Part shown: piece after piece, positions 26,616 through 35,699 of the stretch
Numbering within the stretch: position 1 is the first letter of the stretch
Layout: every line of letters begins with the position of its first letter
From: Berkiella sp964594635
Lineage (GTDB): Bacteria; Pseudomonadota; Gammaproteobacteria; Berkiellales; Berkiellaceae
DNA length: 64,000 bases
Assembly: GCA_964594635.1 (NCBI GenBank)
Contig: CAZQMV010000011.1
Span: 17,271 to 81,270, forward strand
Direction: 5' to 3'
Translations under genes and position numbers: made by a program
The notes under the pieces: model-generated
The model's database searches: none
Told to the model about the DNA's origin: nothing
The model's input: the letters and a program-made list of their open reading frames with translations, nothing else

Positions 26616-28295
26616 GTGCAAATTAATTCCAAAAAATTAAAGCGTGATTGCTTTATTGCGGTGGCAATTCCTATTTGTTTATTTGCTGTCTTTCAACTTT
26701 ATTCCAAAAGTTTGCCAGCATTTGGCTTATTGGTGTTAACCACCAGTGGCGCCATGATTGTTACTTGGTATTTGTATCGCTTTTTTAATGGGTTAGAAGA
26801 TATGACTTGGCGCGAACAACTCAGTTCGCTTTTAAAGGGTGTTACCACCCCCGTGATAATCACGGATCTTGATCATAAAATCACCTATACGAATCAAAGC
26901 TTTTTGCGATTACCCATTGCAAGTTTACTCTCTACCCATACTCATTTCCCTGAAATGTTGGTTGCTTTAGATACACAGCTTGAGCCACTAGAGCGATGTA
27001 AACAAATTAAGCACATTAAAGAAACCTTTAACGTTCTTAGCAGTAAATTAAAAGCCCATACCCAGTTCCAAGGAATTTCGTATGAATGGATTTTAGTTCC
27101 TTTATTTACACCAACCAACAATCGTTGGGGTACGGTGATTGAATGTGTGCCAAAAGGCCGTGATGTAGAGGCTAAAGATAATGCAGGTATTATTTTTGAA
27201 AACCCAATTATTTGTAAAGGTTTAGAACAAACTAATCAGGCACGTATTATTATTGATCCCCAAGGTCATATTTTAAATGCCAATACGGCGATGCTTAATT
27301 TGTTTTTAGCGACCGATGCCTTGGATAAAAGTAATAACTGGCAAACCAAGAACTTTTTTGATCTGATTGATGAAATAATCCCTGAAGTGATTGGGCCGAT
27401 GCAAAATGCTTTAGACTCACAGAAAATCACTACATTCATTTGTGAATTTAACGATAAAGTATATGATTGGACCATCCAACCCATTTTCGAAGATGGCCAA
27501 TGGAGTGGGAATTTAATTGAGGTTGAGTATCCTTCAAAACAAGAATATAAAATGTTTGAAGAAACTTGGCGCCGTGGCAGCGATCATAAAGAGATCCATG
27601 ATCGAGAATACCTCAAAGATCTATCAAAAATGTTAGTCGAGCAATCGTCAAAAATTCAAAGCGAAATTGCGACTTTAGTGATTGAAAGGGAAAAAACCTC
27701 CAATCCGTTATCACAAGAAGCGATCCATAAAGCGATTAATAGTGCTCAAGTTGCTTTAGCTAAAACTATGAATTATGCAGAAACGGTGACGTTGATCTCA
27801 CAGCAATTGCATGAAAACCAAACGTATATTGATCAGCTACAGAAGTTAATGGAAAAATTCACTTCATTACCGACCGAAGTAGCGCATGGTCACTTTACCA
27901 AAGTTTCCAAAGATGTGATTCAATCATTGAATAGTGTTAAGCAAGTATTATCGACTGGCAAACAGCGTTTGGCGGAATTGCTGGTCAATTTTGATGATTT
28001 ACGTCAAAGTTGGCTAGGTGCAATGAGCGAGTTGCGCAATGGTACAATCGATGCCAATGCTAAACAAGTTCATCTTGTGCACGCCAGAGCAAGTGAAAAA
28101 ATTGCTGCAAGATTATCGGGAATTATGGAAATAGCCAATAAAATCATGGATGAGGCCGAACGCCGTCCTGAAGTGGTAACGCCACCTGCGAATAATGGCC
28201 ACCAACCCTTTGATCAAGTGTTAATTGATAAAGATGTGAAAAATCATACTGAAGCGGTATTACTAGAAGATGTTAACGGCGCCTTGCGTCAATAA
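26616..28295 (+). CDS. Membrane-bound PAS-domain protein with C-terminal helical (chemoreceptor-like) region
   Basis: A protein of 559 residues from the GTG at 26616, which follows GAGGGGG by 8 bases; an ATG at 26574 would add 14 residues but has no ribosome-binding site. Two transmembrane segments lie in the first 60 residues (FIAVAIPICLFAVF and the LLVLTTSGAMIVTW stretch). Two PAS-like modules follow (TPVIITDLDHKITYTN, and ARIIIDPQGHILNANTAML). The last 230 residues form long helices. The architecture recalls methyl-accepting sensors, but I do not see the highly conserved hairpin-tip motif of chemoreceptors, nor a kinase or GGDEF output. Probably a signalling protein with an unusual output. 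It overlaps the convergent protease gene by 23 bp. Confidence 0.65.
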   Translation: MQINSKKLKRDCFIAVAIPICLFAVFQLYSKSLPAFGLLVLTTSGAMIVTWYLYRFFNGLEDMTWREQLSSLLKGVTTPVIITDLDHKITYTNQSFLRLPIASLLSTHTHFPEMLVALDTQLEPLERCKQIKHIKETFNVLSSKLKAHTQFQGISYEWILVPLFTPTNNRWGTVIECVPKGRDVEAKDNAGIIFENPIICKGLEQTNQARIIIDPQGHILNANTAMLNLFLATDALDKSNNWQTKNFFDLIDEIIPEVIGPMQNALDSQKITTFICEFNDKVYDWTIQPIFEDGQWSGNLIEVEYPSKQEYKMFEETWRRGSDHKEIHDREYLKDLSKMLVEQSSKIQSEIATLVIEREKTSNPLSQEAIHKAINSAQVALAKTMNYAETVTLISQQLHENQTYIDQLQKLMEKFTSLPTEVAHGHFTKVSKDVIQSLNSVKQVLSTGKQRLAELLVNFDDLRQSWLGAMSELRNGTIDANAKQVHLVHARASEKIAARLSGIMEIANKIMDEAERRPEVVTPPANNGHQPFDQVLIDKDVKNHTEAVLLEDVNGALRQ

Positions 28296-28842
28296 GTGTC
28301 AATGTATCGTCCTCTTGAATAAATTTAATATTTCGGAGGGCGCTCATGCCTAATAACACTTCATCATCATCGTTCATATGTGGATTAATGGTTGCTTTGA
28401 CATTATGTAACACGATGTGACCAAGCACTAATTCTTTAATAATCGTTTGATACACTTCAACCTCACCGCCAGCGGTTTGGGCTGTAGTCTTCATGCCTTG
28501 TTCGAGTTGTAATTTTTTTGCGAGGCTTCCTGGAACGACAACATGGCTTGCACCAGTGTCAACTAAAAAAAGCACTTTGTGCTGGTTGATAAGGCCTTCA
28601 GCTGCATAATGATTCAAATAATTTCGTTGTAAAACGGTTTGTTGAATACCTTCACTGGTGACAACCGTTGCTGTGGTGTTCATCTTATATTTTTTAAACC
28701 ACTGATTGAAAAAGAATGATAATAAAGCCAGTATGATTACCCAAGTAATAATGACCATAAAGCGACCAAGGCCACTGGTGTCGTGGGGTGGCTGATGTTG
28801 TGGCGTTTGTTCGCCAGGGATAAGTTCGTTGGGTGTTGTCAT
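28273..28842 (-). CDS. Membrane-anchored retropepsin-like aspartic protease
   Basis: A 189-residue protein with a proline-rich N-terminus, one membrane anchor (MVIITWVIILALLSFFF) and a periplasmic retropepsin domain with FLVDTGASHVVVP, the single catalytic Asp of an obligate dimer, and LLGMSALRN as the second conserved block. It fits the 'clan AA aspartic protease' family widespread in proteobacteria. ATG at 28842 is chosen because residues upstream of it do not fit the family; the frame stays open to 28929 and would overlap the divergent ampD gene. Confidence 0.85.
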   Translation of the reverse strand: MTTPNELIPGEQTPQHQPPHDTSGLGRFMVIITWVIILALLSFFFNQWFKKYKMNTTATVVTSEGIQQTVLQRNYLNHYAAEGLINQHKVLFLVDTGASHVVVPGSLAKKLQLEQGMKTTAQTAGGEVEVYQTIIKELVLGHIVLHNVKATINPHMNDDDEVLLGMSALRNIKFIQEDDTLTLIDARRR

Positions 28843-28913
28843 AAGCTTAATATCGGCAACGGGGGCTAAGGCATGATAAAGTTGCTTTTTCAGGTTTGCA
28901 AACGATAAAACCC

Positions 28914-29510
28914 ATGCATATTGATACACTCACAGGATTGCTTCGTGAAGCGAAATATAGTCACTCACCTAATTTTGATGAGCGACCAGCAGATTGCAAC
29001 ATCGATTTATTAGTGATTCATGGGATCAGTTTGCCACCTGGTGAATATGGTTCCGATGATGTGAAAGCATTCTTTACTAACACACTGGATCCCAGTAAGC
29101 ATCCCTATTTTCAAACCATTGCCCAGGCGAAAGTATCCTGTCATTTGTTTATTCGCCGTGATGGGGAAGTGTTGCAATTTGTGCCATTTCATAAAAGAGC
29201 GTGGCATGCGGGTGTTTCTAGCTATCAAGGCCGCGAGAATTGTAATCATTTTTCCATCGGCATTGAATTAGAGGGGACGGATACCGATGTTTATACTGCC
29301 TTGCAATATGCTCAATTGGCTAAGGTCACGCGTGCTCTTGTAGAGGCTTATCCTGCTATGACGCTGTCTCGTATTGTTGGACATTCCGATATTGCGCCTT
29401 CACGTAAAACCGATCCTGGCGAGGGATTTGATTGGGAATATTATCGAAGCCTGATTAATAATATATCAGTCGACCAACAAAATGGTCAAAGAGCAGACAT
29501 CATCACATAG
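28914..29510 (+). CDS. ampD: 1,6-anhydro-N-acetylmuramyl-L-alanine amidase
   Basis: A 198-residue cytoplasmic amidase that releases the peptide from anhydro-muropeptides during cell-wall recycling. The zinc ligands are seen in VIHGISLP (first His), in the AWHAG region and in GHSDIAPSRKTDPG (His and Asp). Asn-Cys-Asn..SIGIELEGTD matches the AmpD core. ATG at 28914 is preferred over the TTG at 28896. It lies just upstream of aceE (58 bp), an arrangement without obvious pathway meaning. Confidence 0.93.
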   Translation: MHIDTLTGLLREAKYSHSPNFDERPADCNIDLLVIHGISLPPGEYGSDDVKAFFTNTLDPSKHPYFQTIAQAKVSCHLFIRRDGEVLQFVPFHKRAWHAGVSSYQGRENCNHFSIGIELEGTDTDVYTALQYAQLAKVTRALVEAYPAMTLSRIVGHSDIAPSRKTDPGEGFDWEYYRSLINNISVDQQNGQRADIIT

Positions 29511-29568
29511 CCATTCACGTTCACCATGGTATAATTCTCGGTTCACCGATTTTAAGAGGGATGTTGTA

Positions 29569-32235
29569 ATGCTAAACCCCGCCGAAGCGGATATCGATCC
29601 ACAAGAAACCCAAGAATGGCTTGAAGCAATGGGGTCGCTTATCAGAAATGAAGGGCCGGATCGTGCTCGTTTTATGCTTCAAAAGCTGGCAACAAAAGCA
29701 ATGGATGCAGGCTGTCGTTTAGATATGCAACGCACGACACCTTATTGCAACACCATTTCAATCCATGAAGAGCCTGGTATGCCAGGAGACGCAGAAATGG
29801 AGCAGCGGATCCGCGCATTGATCCGTTGGAATGCGATGGCTATGGTGGTGAGAGCGAGTCATGTTGATAGCACTTTAGGTGGACACATTGGTACCTTTGC
29901 TTCTTCTGCAACGCTCTACGATGTGGGATTTAATCATTTTTGGCGTGGACCTGAACATCCTTGCGGTGGCGATTTAATTTATATTCAAGGTCATGCATCT
30001 CCCGGTATTTATTCCAGACTCTTTTTACAAGGTGATATCAAAGAAGATCAACTGATACACTTTCGTCGTGAAGTCGACAAAAAAGGACTGTCATCTTATC
30101 CGCATCCTTGGTTAATGCCAGAGCGTTGGCAGTTTCCAACTGTTTCCATGGGCTTAGGCCCTATGCAAGCGGTGTATCAAGCCCGCTTTATGCGTTACCT
30201 TGAAAATCGAGGACTGATCCCCAAAACCGATCGCAAAATTTGGTGTTTTTGTGGTGATGGTGAAATGGATGAGCCAGAATCTTTAGCGGGTTTATCTTTA
30301 GCCGGTCGAGAAAAACTCGACAATCTTATTTTTGTCATCAATTGCAATTTGCAACGTCTTGATGGCCCGGTGCGCGGCAACGGTAAAATCATTCAAGAAT
30401 TAGAAGGTGGTTTTCGGGGTCATGATTGGAACGTGATCAAAGTATTATGGGGCAGTGGTTGGGATCCGTTATTTGCTGCCGATAAAATCGGCATCATGCA
30501 AAAACGCATGGAAGAAGCAGTTGACGGTGATTATCAAAACTATAAAGCCAAAGGTGGCGCTTATACGCGTGAACATTTCTTTGGCAAATATCCTGAATTA
30601 AAAGAAATGGTTGCGCACATGTCAGATGATGATATCTGGCGTCTTAATCGTGGTGGTCACGATCCACGTAAAGTGTATGCCGCCTATCACAGTGCTTTTC
30701 ATCATAAAGGCCAACCAACGGTTATCTTAGCAAAAACGGTCAAAGGGTATGGCATGGGCACTGCTGGTGAAGCATTGAACATTGCGCACAATACCAAAAA
30801 ATTGGGTAAAGACGAGTTATTTGCATTTCGTGATCGTTTCCATATTCCTATTTCTGATGACATGGCTGAAAACGTTAACTTTTTCCGTCCAAATGAAAAC
30901 AGCCAGGAAATTCAGTACCTGAAAAAGAATCGCCAAGAAATGGGTGGCACGTTGCCACAGCGTCGACAAAAAGCGACCCACGAACCTTTAAGTATACCGC
31001 CGTTAAGTGCGTTTGATGCACAATTACAAAGCACTGGCGATCGTGAAATTTCTACCACCATGGCGTTTGTGCGTATTTTAACTCATCTAGTCAAAGACAA
31101 AGGCATTGGTAAACATATTGTACCGATTGTGCCAGATGAAGCGCGCACCTTTGGTATGGAAGGGTTATTTCGCCAAATCGGTATTTACTCAAGCGAAGGG
31201 CAAAAATATAAGCCCGTTGATGCCGATCAAGTGATGTACTACAAAGAAGCGATGGATGGTCAGATCCTTGAAGAAGGGATCAACGAAGCAGGTTCATTTT
31301 GTTCCTGGGTAGCTGCTGCAACCTCCTACAGCACTTACAACCAAACGATGATCCCATTTTATATTTACTATTCGATGTTTGGGTTTCAACGCATTGGCGA
31401 TTTTGCCTGGGCAGCAGGGGATAGCCGTGCGAAAGGTTTCTTGCTAGGCGGCACCGCAGGTCGCACCACCTTAAATGGCGAAGGCTTACAGCATCAAGAT
31501 GGTCATAGCCATTTATTAGCGGCGACCATTCCCAACTGTGTTACTTACGATCCCACTTTTGCCTATGAATTGGCCGTGATTATTCATCATGGTTTAGATC
31601 GCATGATAGCCAAGAATGAAGATGTGTATTTTTATATCACGTTAATGAATGAAAATTATACGCATCCTGCCATGCCCCAAGGTGCAGAGGATGGCATTAT
31701 CAAAGGCATGTACTTGTTAAAGAAAGCGGACAAACCGTTAAAGCATAATGTTCAACTCTTTGGTAGTGGTACGATTTTGCGTGAAGTGATTGCAGCAAGT
31801 GAACTGCTGCGTGAATATGATGTGAGTGCTGATATTTGGAGTGTGACCAGTTTTAATGAGTTACGCAAAGATGGCTTATCCGTTTCACGATGGAATTTGT
31901 TACATCCAACCCAAAAACCAAAACAAAGCTATGTTGAGCAATGCTTAGCTAACTTATGCGGCCCCATTATTGTTGCGACCGATTACATGAAATTGTATGC
32001 CGAACAATTAGCGCCTTTCATTAAGCAACGTTATGTGTGCTTAGGGACTGATGGTTTTGGACGTTCGGATACGCGCGAACGTTTACGTAGCCACTTTGAA
32101 GTTGATCGCTATCATATTGCTTATACCGCGATTAAAACCTTAGTGGATGAAGGCGCAATTAAAGCAGACGTTGCAGAAAAGGCTTTGAAGCAATGGGAAA
32201 TTGATGCTGATAAACCCGATCCGGTATTGGCATAG
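29569..32235 (+). CDS. aceE: Pyruvate dehydrogenase E1 component, homodimeric type
   Basis: An 888-residue thiamine-diphosphate enzyme (E. coli 887) that decarboxylates pyruvate and passes the acetyl group to lipoyl E2. The ThDP motif begins at FCGDGEMDEPES with its NCNLQ continuation; HDWNVIKVLWG and the C-terminal transketolase-type domain follow. ATG at 29569 (MLNPAEADIDPQET) is chosen because AGAGG precedes it and E. coli-type AceE starts at this point, although the frame is open to 29482. First gene of aceE-aceF-lpdA. Confidence 0.97.
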   Translation: MLNPAEADIDPQETQEWLEAMGSLIRNEGPDRARFMLQKLATKAMDAGCRLDMQRTTPYCNTISIHEEPGMPGDAEMEQRIRALIRWNAMAMVVRASHVDSTLGGHIGTFASSATLYDVGFNHFWRGPEHPCGGDLIYIQGHASPGIYSRLFLQGDIKEDQLIHFRREVDKKGLSSYPHPWLMPERWQFPTVSMGLGPMQAVYQARFMRYLENRGLIPKTDRKIWCFCGDGEMDEPESLAGLSLAGREKLDNLIFVINCNLQRLDGPVRGNGKIIQELEGGFRGHDWNVIKVLWGSGWDPLFAADKIGIMQKRMEEAVDGDYQNYKAKGGAYTREHFFGKYPELKEMVAHMSDDDIWRLNRGGHDPRKVYAAYHSAFHHKGQPTVILAKTVKGYGMGTAGEALNIAHNTKKLGKDELFAFRDRFHIPISDDMAENVNFFRPNENSQEIQYLKKNRQEMGGTLPQRRQKATHEPLSIPPLSAFDAQLQSTGDREISTTMAFVRILTHLVKDKGIGKHIVPIVPDEARTFGMEGLFRQIGIYSSEGQKYKPVDADQVMYYKEAMDGQILEEGINEAGSFCSWVAAATSYSTYNQTMIPFYIYYSMFGFQRIGDFAWAAGDSRAKGFLLGGTAGRTTLNGEGLQHQDGHSHLLAATIPNCVTYDPTFAYELAVIIHHGLDRMIAKNEDVYFYITLMNENYTHPAMPQGAEDGIIKGMYLLKKADKPLKHNVQLFGSGTILREVIAASELLREYDVSADIWSVTSFNELRKDGLSVSRWNLLHPTQKPKQSYVEQCLANLCGPIIVATDYMKLYAEQLAPFIKQRYVCLGTDGFGRSDTRERLRSHFEVDRYHIAYTAIKTLVDEGAIKADVAEKALKQWEIDADKPDPVLA

Positions 32236-32245
32236 GGACAGAATG

Positions 32246-33832
32246 ATGAAAGAAATTACTGTACCAGATATTGGCAATTATAGCGGCGTTGAAATCATCG
32301 AGATAGCGGTGAAAGCGGGCGATGTGGTTAAAAAAGAAGACACCTTGCTGACGCTTGAAACTGAAAAGGCGACGATGGATGTGCCTTCGCCGTTTGATGG
32401 CGTTGTTAAAGAATTGAAAGTGAAGTTGGGGGATAAAGTCTCTCAAGGCTCTTTAATTGTCATCATGGAAGAAACTGCTAGCGAAACGAAAGCACCAGTG
32501 CCAGAAGCACCTGTTGTTTCACAATCGGTTGCTGCACCCGTTGCGCAAGCACCTGCACAGGCTGTTAAAAGCAGCGAACCCACCATTGAAAAGAAAACCA
32601 TTGAGGTGCCTGATACCGGCGGTGCGAATGAAGTTGAAGTGATAGAAGTTGGCGTGAAAGCGGGTGATGACATTAAAGTCGATGCCACCTTGATCACTTT
32701 AGAAAGTGAAAAAGCGAGCATGGACATTCCTTCACCCTATGCTGGGAAAATTGAAAGCGTTTTAGTCAAAGTGGGCGATAAAGTGAAAATGGGAACGCCC
32801 ATTGTCGTCATGCAAGCACGTATTGAAGCCGCTGTCGCACAACCTGCTGTACAAGCTGCCCCAACGCCAGCACCCGTGCCACAGCCCCAGCAAGCAGCAA
32901 CGCCTGTTAAACAAGCAGTGTATCGTGATGCGAGTACCGCTCATGCAGGCCCTGCAACTCGTCGTTTGGCGCGCGAGTTAGGGGTTGATTTAGGTAAAGT
33001 GCCAGGTACCGGCCCTAAAGGCAGAATTATCACCACCGATATTCATGCGTTTGTGAAAGCGGCACTGCAAACCTTACAACAAGGTGGGGGCGGATTAGGT
33101 ATCGAAAAAGCGCCTGAAGTGGATTTCTCCCAATGGGGCGCGGTTGATATCAAACCACTGAGTCGTATTAAAAAATGGACAGCGAAGAATCTGCATCGTA
33201 ACTGGGTTACCATTCCCCATGTGACACAATTTGATGAAGCAGATATTGGCGAATTAGACTTATTTCGCCAAGAAAATAAACAAGCAGCCGATGAAATGGG
33301 CGTTAAACTTACCCCGCTGATTTTTATTATGAAAGCAGTGGTATCAGGTTTAAAAGCGTTCCCACAATTTAATGCTTCCTTGGCGGCTAATGGGAATGAC
33401 TTGGTTTACAAAAAGTATTTCCATATTGGTATTGCCGTGGATACGCCAAACGGATTAGTGGTACCGGTTGTTCGTGATGTCGATAACAAAGGGTTATTTG
33501 ATCTGGCCAAAGAATTAAGCGAAATCAGCGCCAAAGCCCGTGAAGGAAAATTAAAACCGGATGAAATGACGGGCAGCTCGATGAGTATTTCGAGCTTAGG
33601 CGGAATTGGTGGTACGGCCTTTACGCCAATCATCAATGCACCCGATGTCGCGATTTTAGGCGTTTCAAAAGCGCAAATAAAACCGGTTTATGTTGATGAA
33701 GCATTTGTACCGCGCAAAATGCTGCCATTGTCGCTTTCATATGATCATCGTGTAATCGATGGCGCAGAGGCGGCACGGTTTATTGTGCATGTGGTTGAAC
33801 AGTTACAAGATATTAGAAAATTATTACTTTAG
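32246..33832 (+). CDS. aceF: Dihydrolipoamide acetyltransferase, E2 of pyruvate dehydrogenase
   Basis: A 528-residue E2 with two lipoyl domains: lipoyl Lys41 in ETEKATMD and Lys156 in ESEKASMD. E. coli has three. Pro/Ala-rich linkers separate them, then comes the peripheral-subunit-binding domain (GPATRRLARELGVDL, VPGTGPKGRI), then the catalytic domain with the His motif LSYDHRVIDGA. It transfers acetyl to CoA. ATG at 32246 sits 7 bases after AGGGA, and the gene follows aceE by 10 bases. Confidence 0.97.
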   Translation: MKEITVPDIGNYSGVEIIEIAVKAGDVVKKEDTLLTLETEKATMDVPSPFDGVVKELKVKLGDKVSQGSLIVIMEETASETKAPVPEAPVVSQSVAAPVAQAPAQAVKSSEPTIEKKTIEVPDTGGANEVEVIEVGVKAGDDIKVDATLITLESEKASMDIPSPYAGKIESVLVKVGDKVKMGTPIVVMQARIEAAVAQPAVQAAPTPAPVPQPQQAATPVKQAVYRDASTAHAGPATRRLARELGVDLGKVPGTGPKGRIITTDIHAFVKAALQTLQQGGGGLGIEKAPEVDFSQWGAVDIKPLSRIKKWTAKNLHRNWVTIPHVTQFDEADIGELDLFRQENKQAADEMGVKLTPLIFIMKAVVSGLKAFPQFNASLAANGNDLVYKKYFHIGIAVDTPNGLVVPVVRDVDNKGLFDLAKELSEISAKAREGKLKPDEMTGSSMSISSLGGIGGTAFTPIINAPDVAILGVSKAQIKPVYVDEAFVPRKMLPLSLSYDHRVIDGAEAARFIVHVVEQLQDIRKLLL

Positions 33833-33978
33833 AAATATTAATCAAACTCAAAGCAATTTGCTTTTAGACTAGGCGGTCAGTCTTTAAGCAGCAGGAGTGT
33901 ACTCTTGTACATGACTGGTGCGAGAAGGCGCAGCCAACAACGTATAAAAGTAAATTGGGAAGAGTAAGCGAGGAAGAA
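33833..33978. other. aceF-lpdA intergenic segment with short palindromes
   Basis: 146 bp between aceF and lpdA. It holds a small palindrome GTACTCTTGTAC within a G/A-rich block from about 33885 to 33962 whose composition resembles dispersed intergenic repeats. No ORF or terminator is convincing, so lpdA may be co-transcribed with aceEF. Confidence 0.3.
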
Positions 33979-35397
33979 ATGGCAAATAATATTCAAGCAA
34001 AAGTTGTGGTATTAGGAAGTGGCCCCGGCGGTTACACTGCGGCATTTCGTGCAGCAGATTTAATGGGTGAAGGGGTTGTTCTAGTGGAACGCTATTCCGT
34101 ATTAGGAGGCGTTTGCTTGAATGTGGGTTGTATTCCCTCTAAGGCGTTATTGCATACTGCGGCGATGATCACTGAAGCAAGCGAAATGTCAAAACATGGT
34201 GTGGATTTTGGTAAGCCGAATATTTCCATTGATAAAGTACGCGAAAATAAAGAAAGCGTTGTGAAGCGCTTAACCGGTGGTTTAGCGCAAATGGCTAAAA
34301 TGCGTAAAGTACAAGTCGTTGAAGGCGAAGGCAAGTTCACCGGCCCTAACACGTTAGAAGTGACGGGTAAAAATGCTTGCACCATTACCTTTGAACACGC
34401 TGTGATTGCAGCAGGTTCACGCCCAGTGAAATTACCGTTCTTCCCAGAAGATCCGCGCATTATCGATTCAACCGGGGCTTTGGAATTATCTGATATTCCA
34501 AAACGCTTACTGGTTGTGGGTGGTGGTATTATTGGTCTTGAAATGGCAACGGTTTACCAAGCCCTCGGTGCACAAATTACCGTGGTTGAATTGACCGACT
34601 TTATTTTGCCAGGGGTTGACAGAGATATTGCAACACCGCTTTACAAGTTCATTAAACCTAAATATGAAAACATTTTATTAAAAACTAAAGTCACCGGCGC
34701 TGACGCGAAAAAAGACGGGATCTGGGTGACCTTTGAGGGCGAACAAGCGCCTAAAACCCCAGAACGTTTTGATAAAGTGTTAGTTGCTGTTGGCCGCGTT
34801 CCTAACGGTAAAAATATCAATGCTGAAAAAGCTGGTGTTAAAGTGGATGAGCGGGGTTATATTCCTGTTGATAAACAAATGCGTACTAACGTCAATCATA
34901 TTTTTGCGATTGGTGATATCGTCGGTAACCCGATGTTGGCACACAAAGCAATGCCAGAAGCACGCGTTGCTGCTGAAGTGATTGCCGGTAAGAAGCATTT
35001 CTTTGATCCTAAATGCATTCCTAACGTTGCCTATACCGATCCAGAAGTAGCATGGGTTGGGTTAACCGAAGAGCAAGCCAAAGCCCAAGGCATTGAATAT
35101 GACAAAGGTGTGTTCCCATGGCTTGCGAGTGGTCGAGCGCTTGGTATTGGCCGCCCAGAAGGCGTGACCAAAATGATTTTTGATAAAAAGACCCATCGGG
35201 TGTTGGGTGCAGGCATTGTTGGTCCGCATGCAGGCGATTTAATATCAGAAGTGAGCTTAGCCATTGAAATGGGTGCAGAGGCAGAAGATATTGCTTTAAC
35301 GATCCACCCGCATCCAACCTTGTCTGAAGGGATTGCGATTGCGACGGAATTGTTCGAAGGGACTGCCACCGATTTGATGAACAAAAAGAAAGACTAA
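33979..35397 (+). CDS. lpdA: Dihydrolipoamide dehydrogenase, E3
   Basis: A 472-residue FAD flavoprotein that reoxidises dihydrolipoyl groups of E2 using NAD. FAD-binding GSGPGGYTAAFRAADLG-like segment, redox disulfide in GGVCLNVGCIPSKAL, NAD-binding VVGGGIIGLEMATVY, FAD motif IFAIGDI, and catalytic His-Glu in TIHPHPTLSE. ATG at 33979 follows GAGGAAG; the frame is open to 33955. It serves the pyruvate dehydrogenase complex and probably other 2-oxoacid dehydrogenases. Confidence 0.97.
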   Translation: MANNIQAKVVVLGSGPGGYTAAFRAADLMGEGVVLVERYSVLGGVCLNVGCIPSKALLHTAAMITEASEMSKHGVDFGKPNISIDKVRENKESVVKRLTGGLAQMAKMRKVQVVEGEGKFTGPNTLEVTGKNACTITFEHAVIAAGSRPVKLPFFPEDPRIIDSTGALELSDIPKRLLVVGGGIIGLEMATVYQALGAQITVVELTDFILPGVDRDIATPLYKFIKPKYENILLKTKVTGADAKKDGIWVTFEGEQAPKTPERFDKVLVAVGRVPNGKNINAEKAGVKVDERGYIPVDKQMRTNVNHIFAIGDIVGNPMLAHKAMPEARVAAEVIAGKKHFFDPKCIPNVAYTDPEVAWVGLTEEQAKAQGIEYDKGVFPWLASGRALGIGRPEGVTKMIFDKKTHRVLGAGIVGPHAGDLISEVSLAIEMGAEAEDIALTIHPHPTLSEGIAIATELFEGTATDLMNKKKD

Positions 35398-35409
35398 GCG
35401 TATTAGTGG

Positions 35410-35436
35410 TGCCCCCCTTTTCCCTATGTGGGGGCA
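35410..35436. terminator. Hairpin after lpdA, facing the peptide gene
   Basis: TGCCCCC (35410-35416) pairs with GGGGGCA (35430-35436). It lies between the convergent lpdA and GG-peptide genes. Without a T-run on either side it is a weak, possibly bidirectional terminator. Confidence 0.45.
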
Positions 35437-35458
35437 TCTTAAAACAAAATGATAAGGA

Positions 35459-35593
35459 TTATAGGGTGCCCACAGGGCCTTTGGGATTGATCTTAACCAC
35501 GCCTCCACCTACAATTTTTTCTAAATCCTTATTTGACAGCTTTTTCTTAGCGTTTTTTTGAGATTTACTTTCTTTCGAAGGTTGCTTTTTCAC
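35459..35593 (-). CDS. Small double-glycine-leader peptide precursor (bacteriocin- or pheromone-like)
   Basis: A 44-residue ORF (GTG 35593-35591, TAA 35461-35459) with a run of six to seven G bases 4-5 bases before the start as ribosome-binding site. The N-terminal half is Lys/Ser-rich. Residues 19-30 read LSNKDLEKIVGG, a close match to the class II bacteriocin / double-glycine leader consensus (LS..EL..I.GG). Cleavage after the GG would release GVVKINPKGPVGTL, 14 residues with no Cys. It lies 106 bp after the second ABC gene of an exporter operon whose C39 peptidase is of the type that cuts after GG. Family logic makes it the likely cargo; the match of leader, peptidase and position is strong, the function is inferred. 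No immunity protein was recognised. Confidence 0.72.
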   Translation of the reverse strand: MKKQPSKESKSQKNAKKKLSNKDLEKIVGGGVVKINPKGPVGTL

Positions 35594-35699
35594 GTTACCC
35601 CCCCTGCTAGATGTTTTACTTGCTAGCTAAATTACATTAGATCGTTTTTTTACATTACGCTTCTCTAAACGACATTGCAATAATAAAGGTATTCATAAT

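Noticed and set aside
33885..33962. G/A-rich segment before lpdA that looks like a dispersed repeat or small RNA
   Set aside because: Only one copy is visible here and there is no clear structure beyond one short palindrome; cannot be supported without genome-wide comparison.
35021..35437. Minus-strand ORF of 138 codons opposite the lpdA 3' end
   Set aside because: Opposite the conserved C-terminal domain of LpdA; composition is that of a shadow frame.
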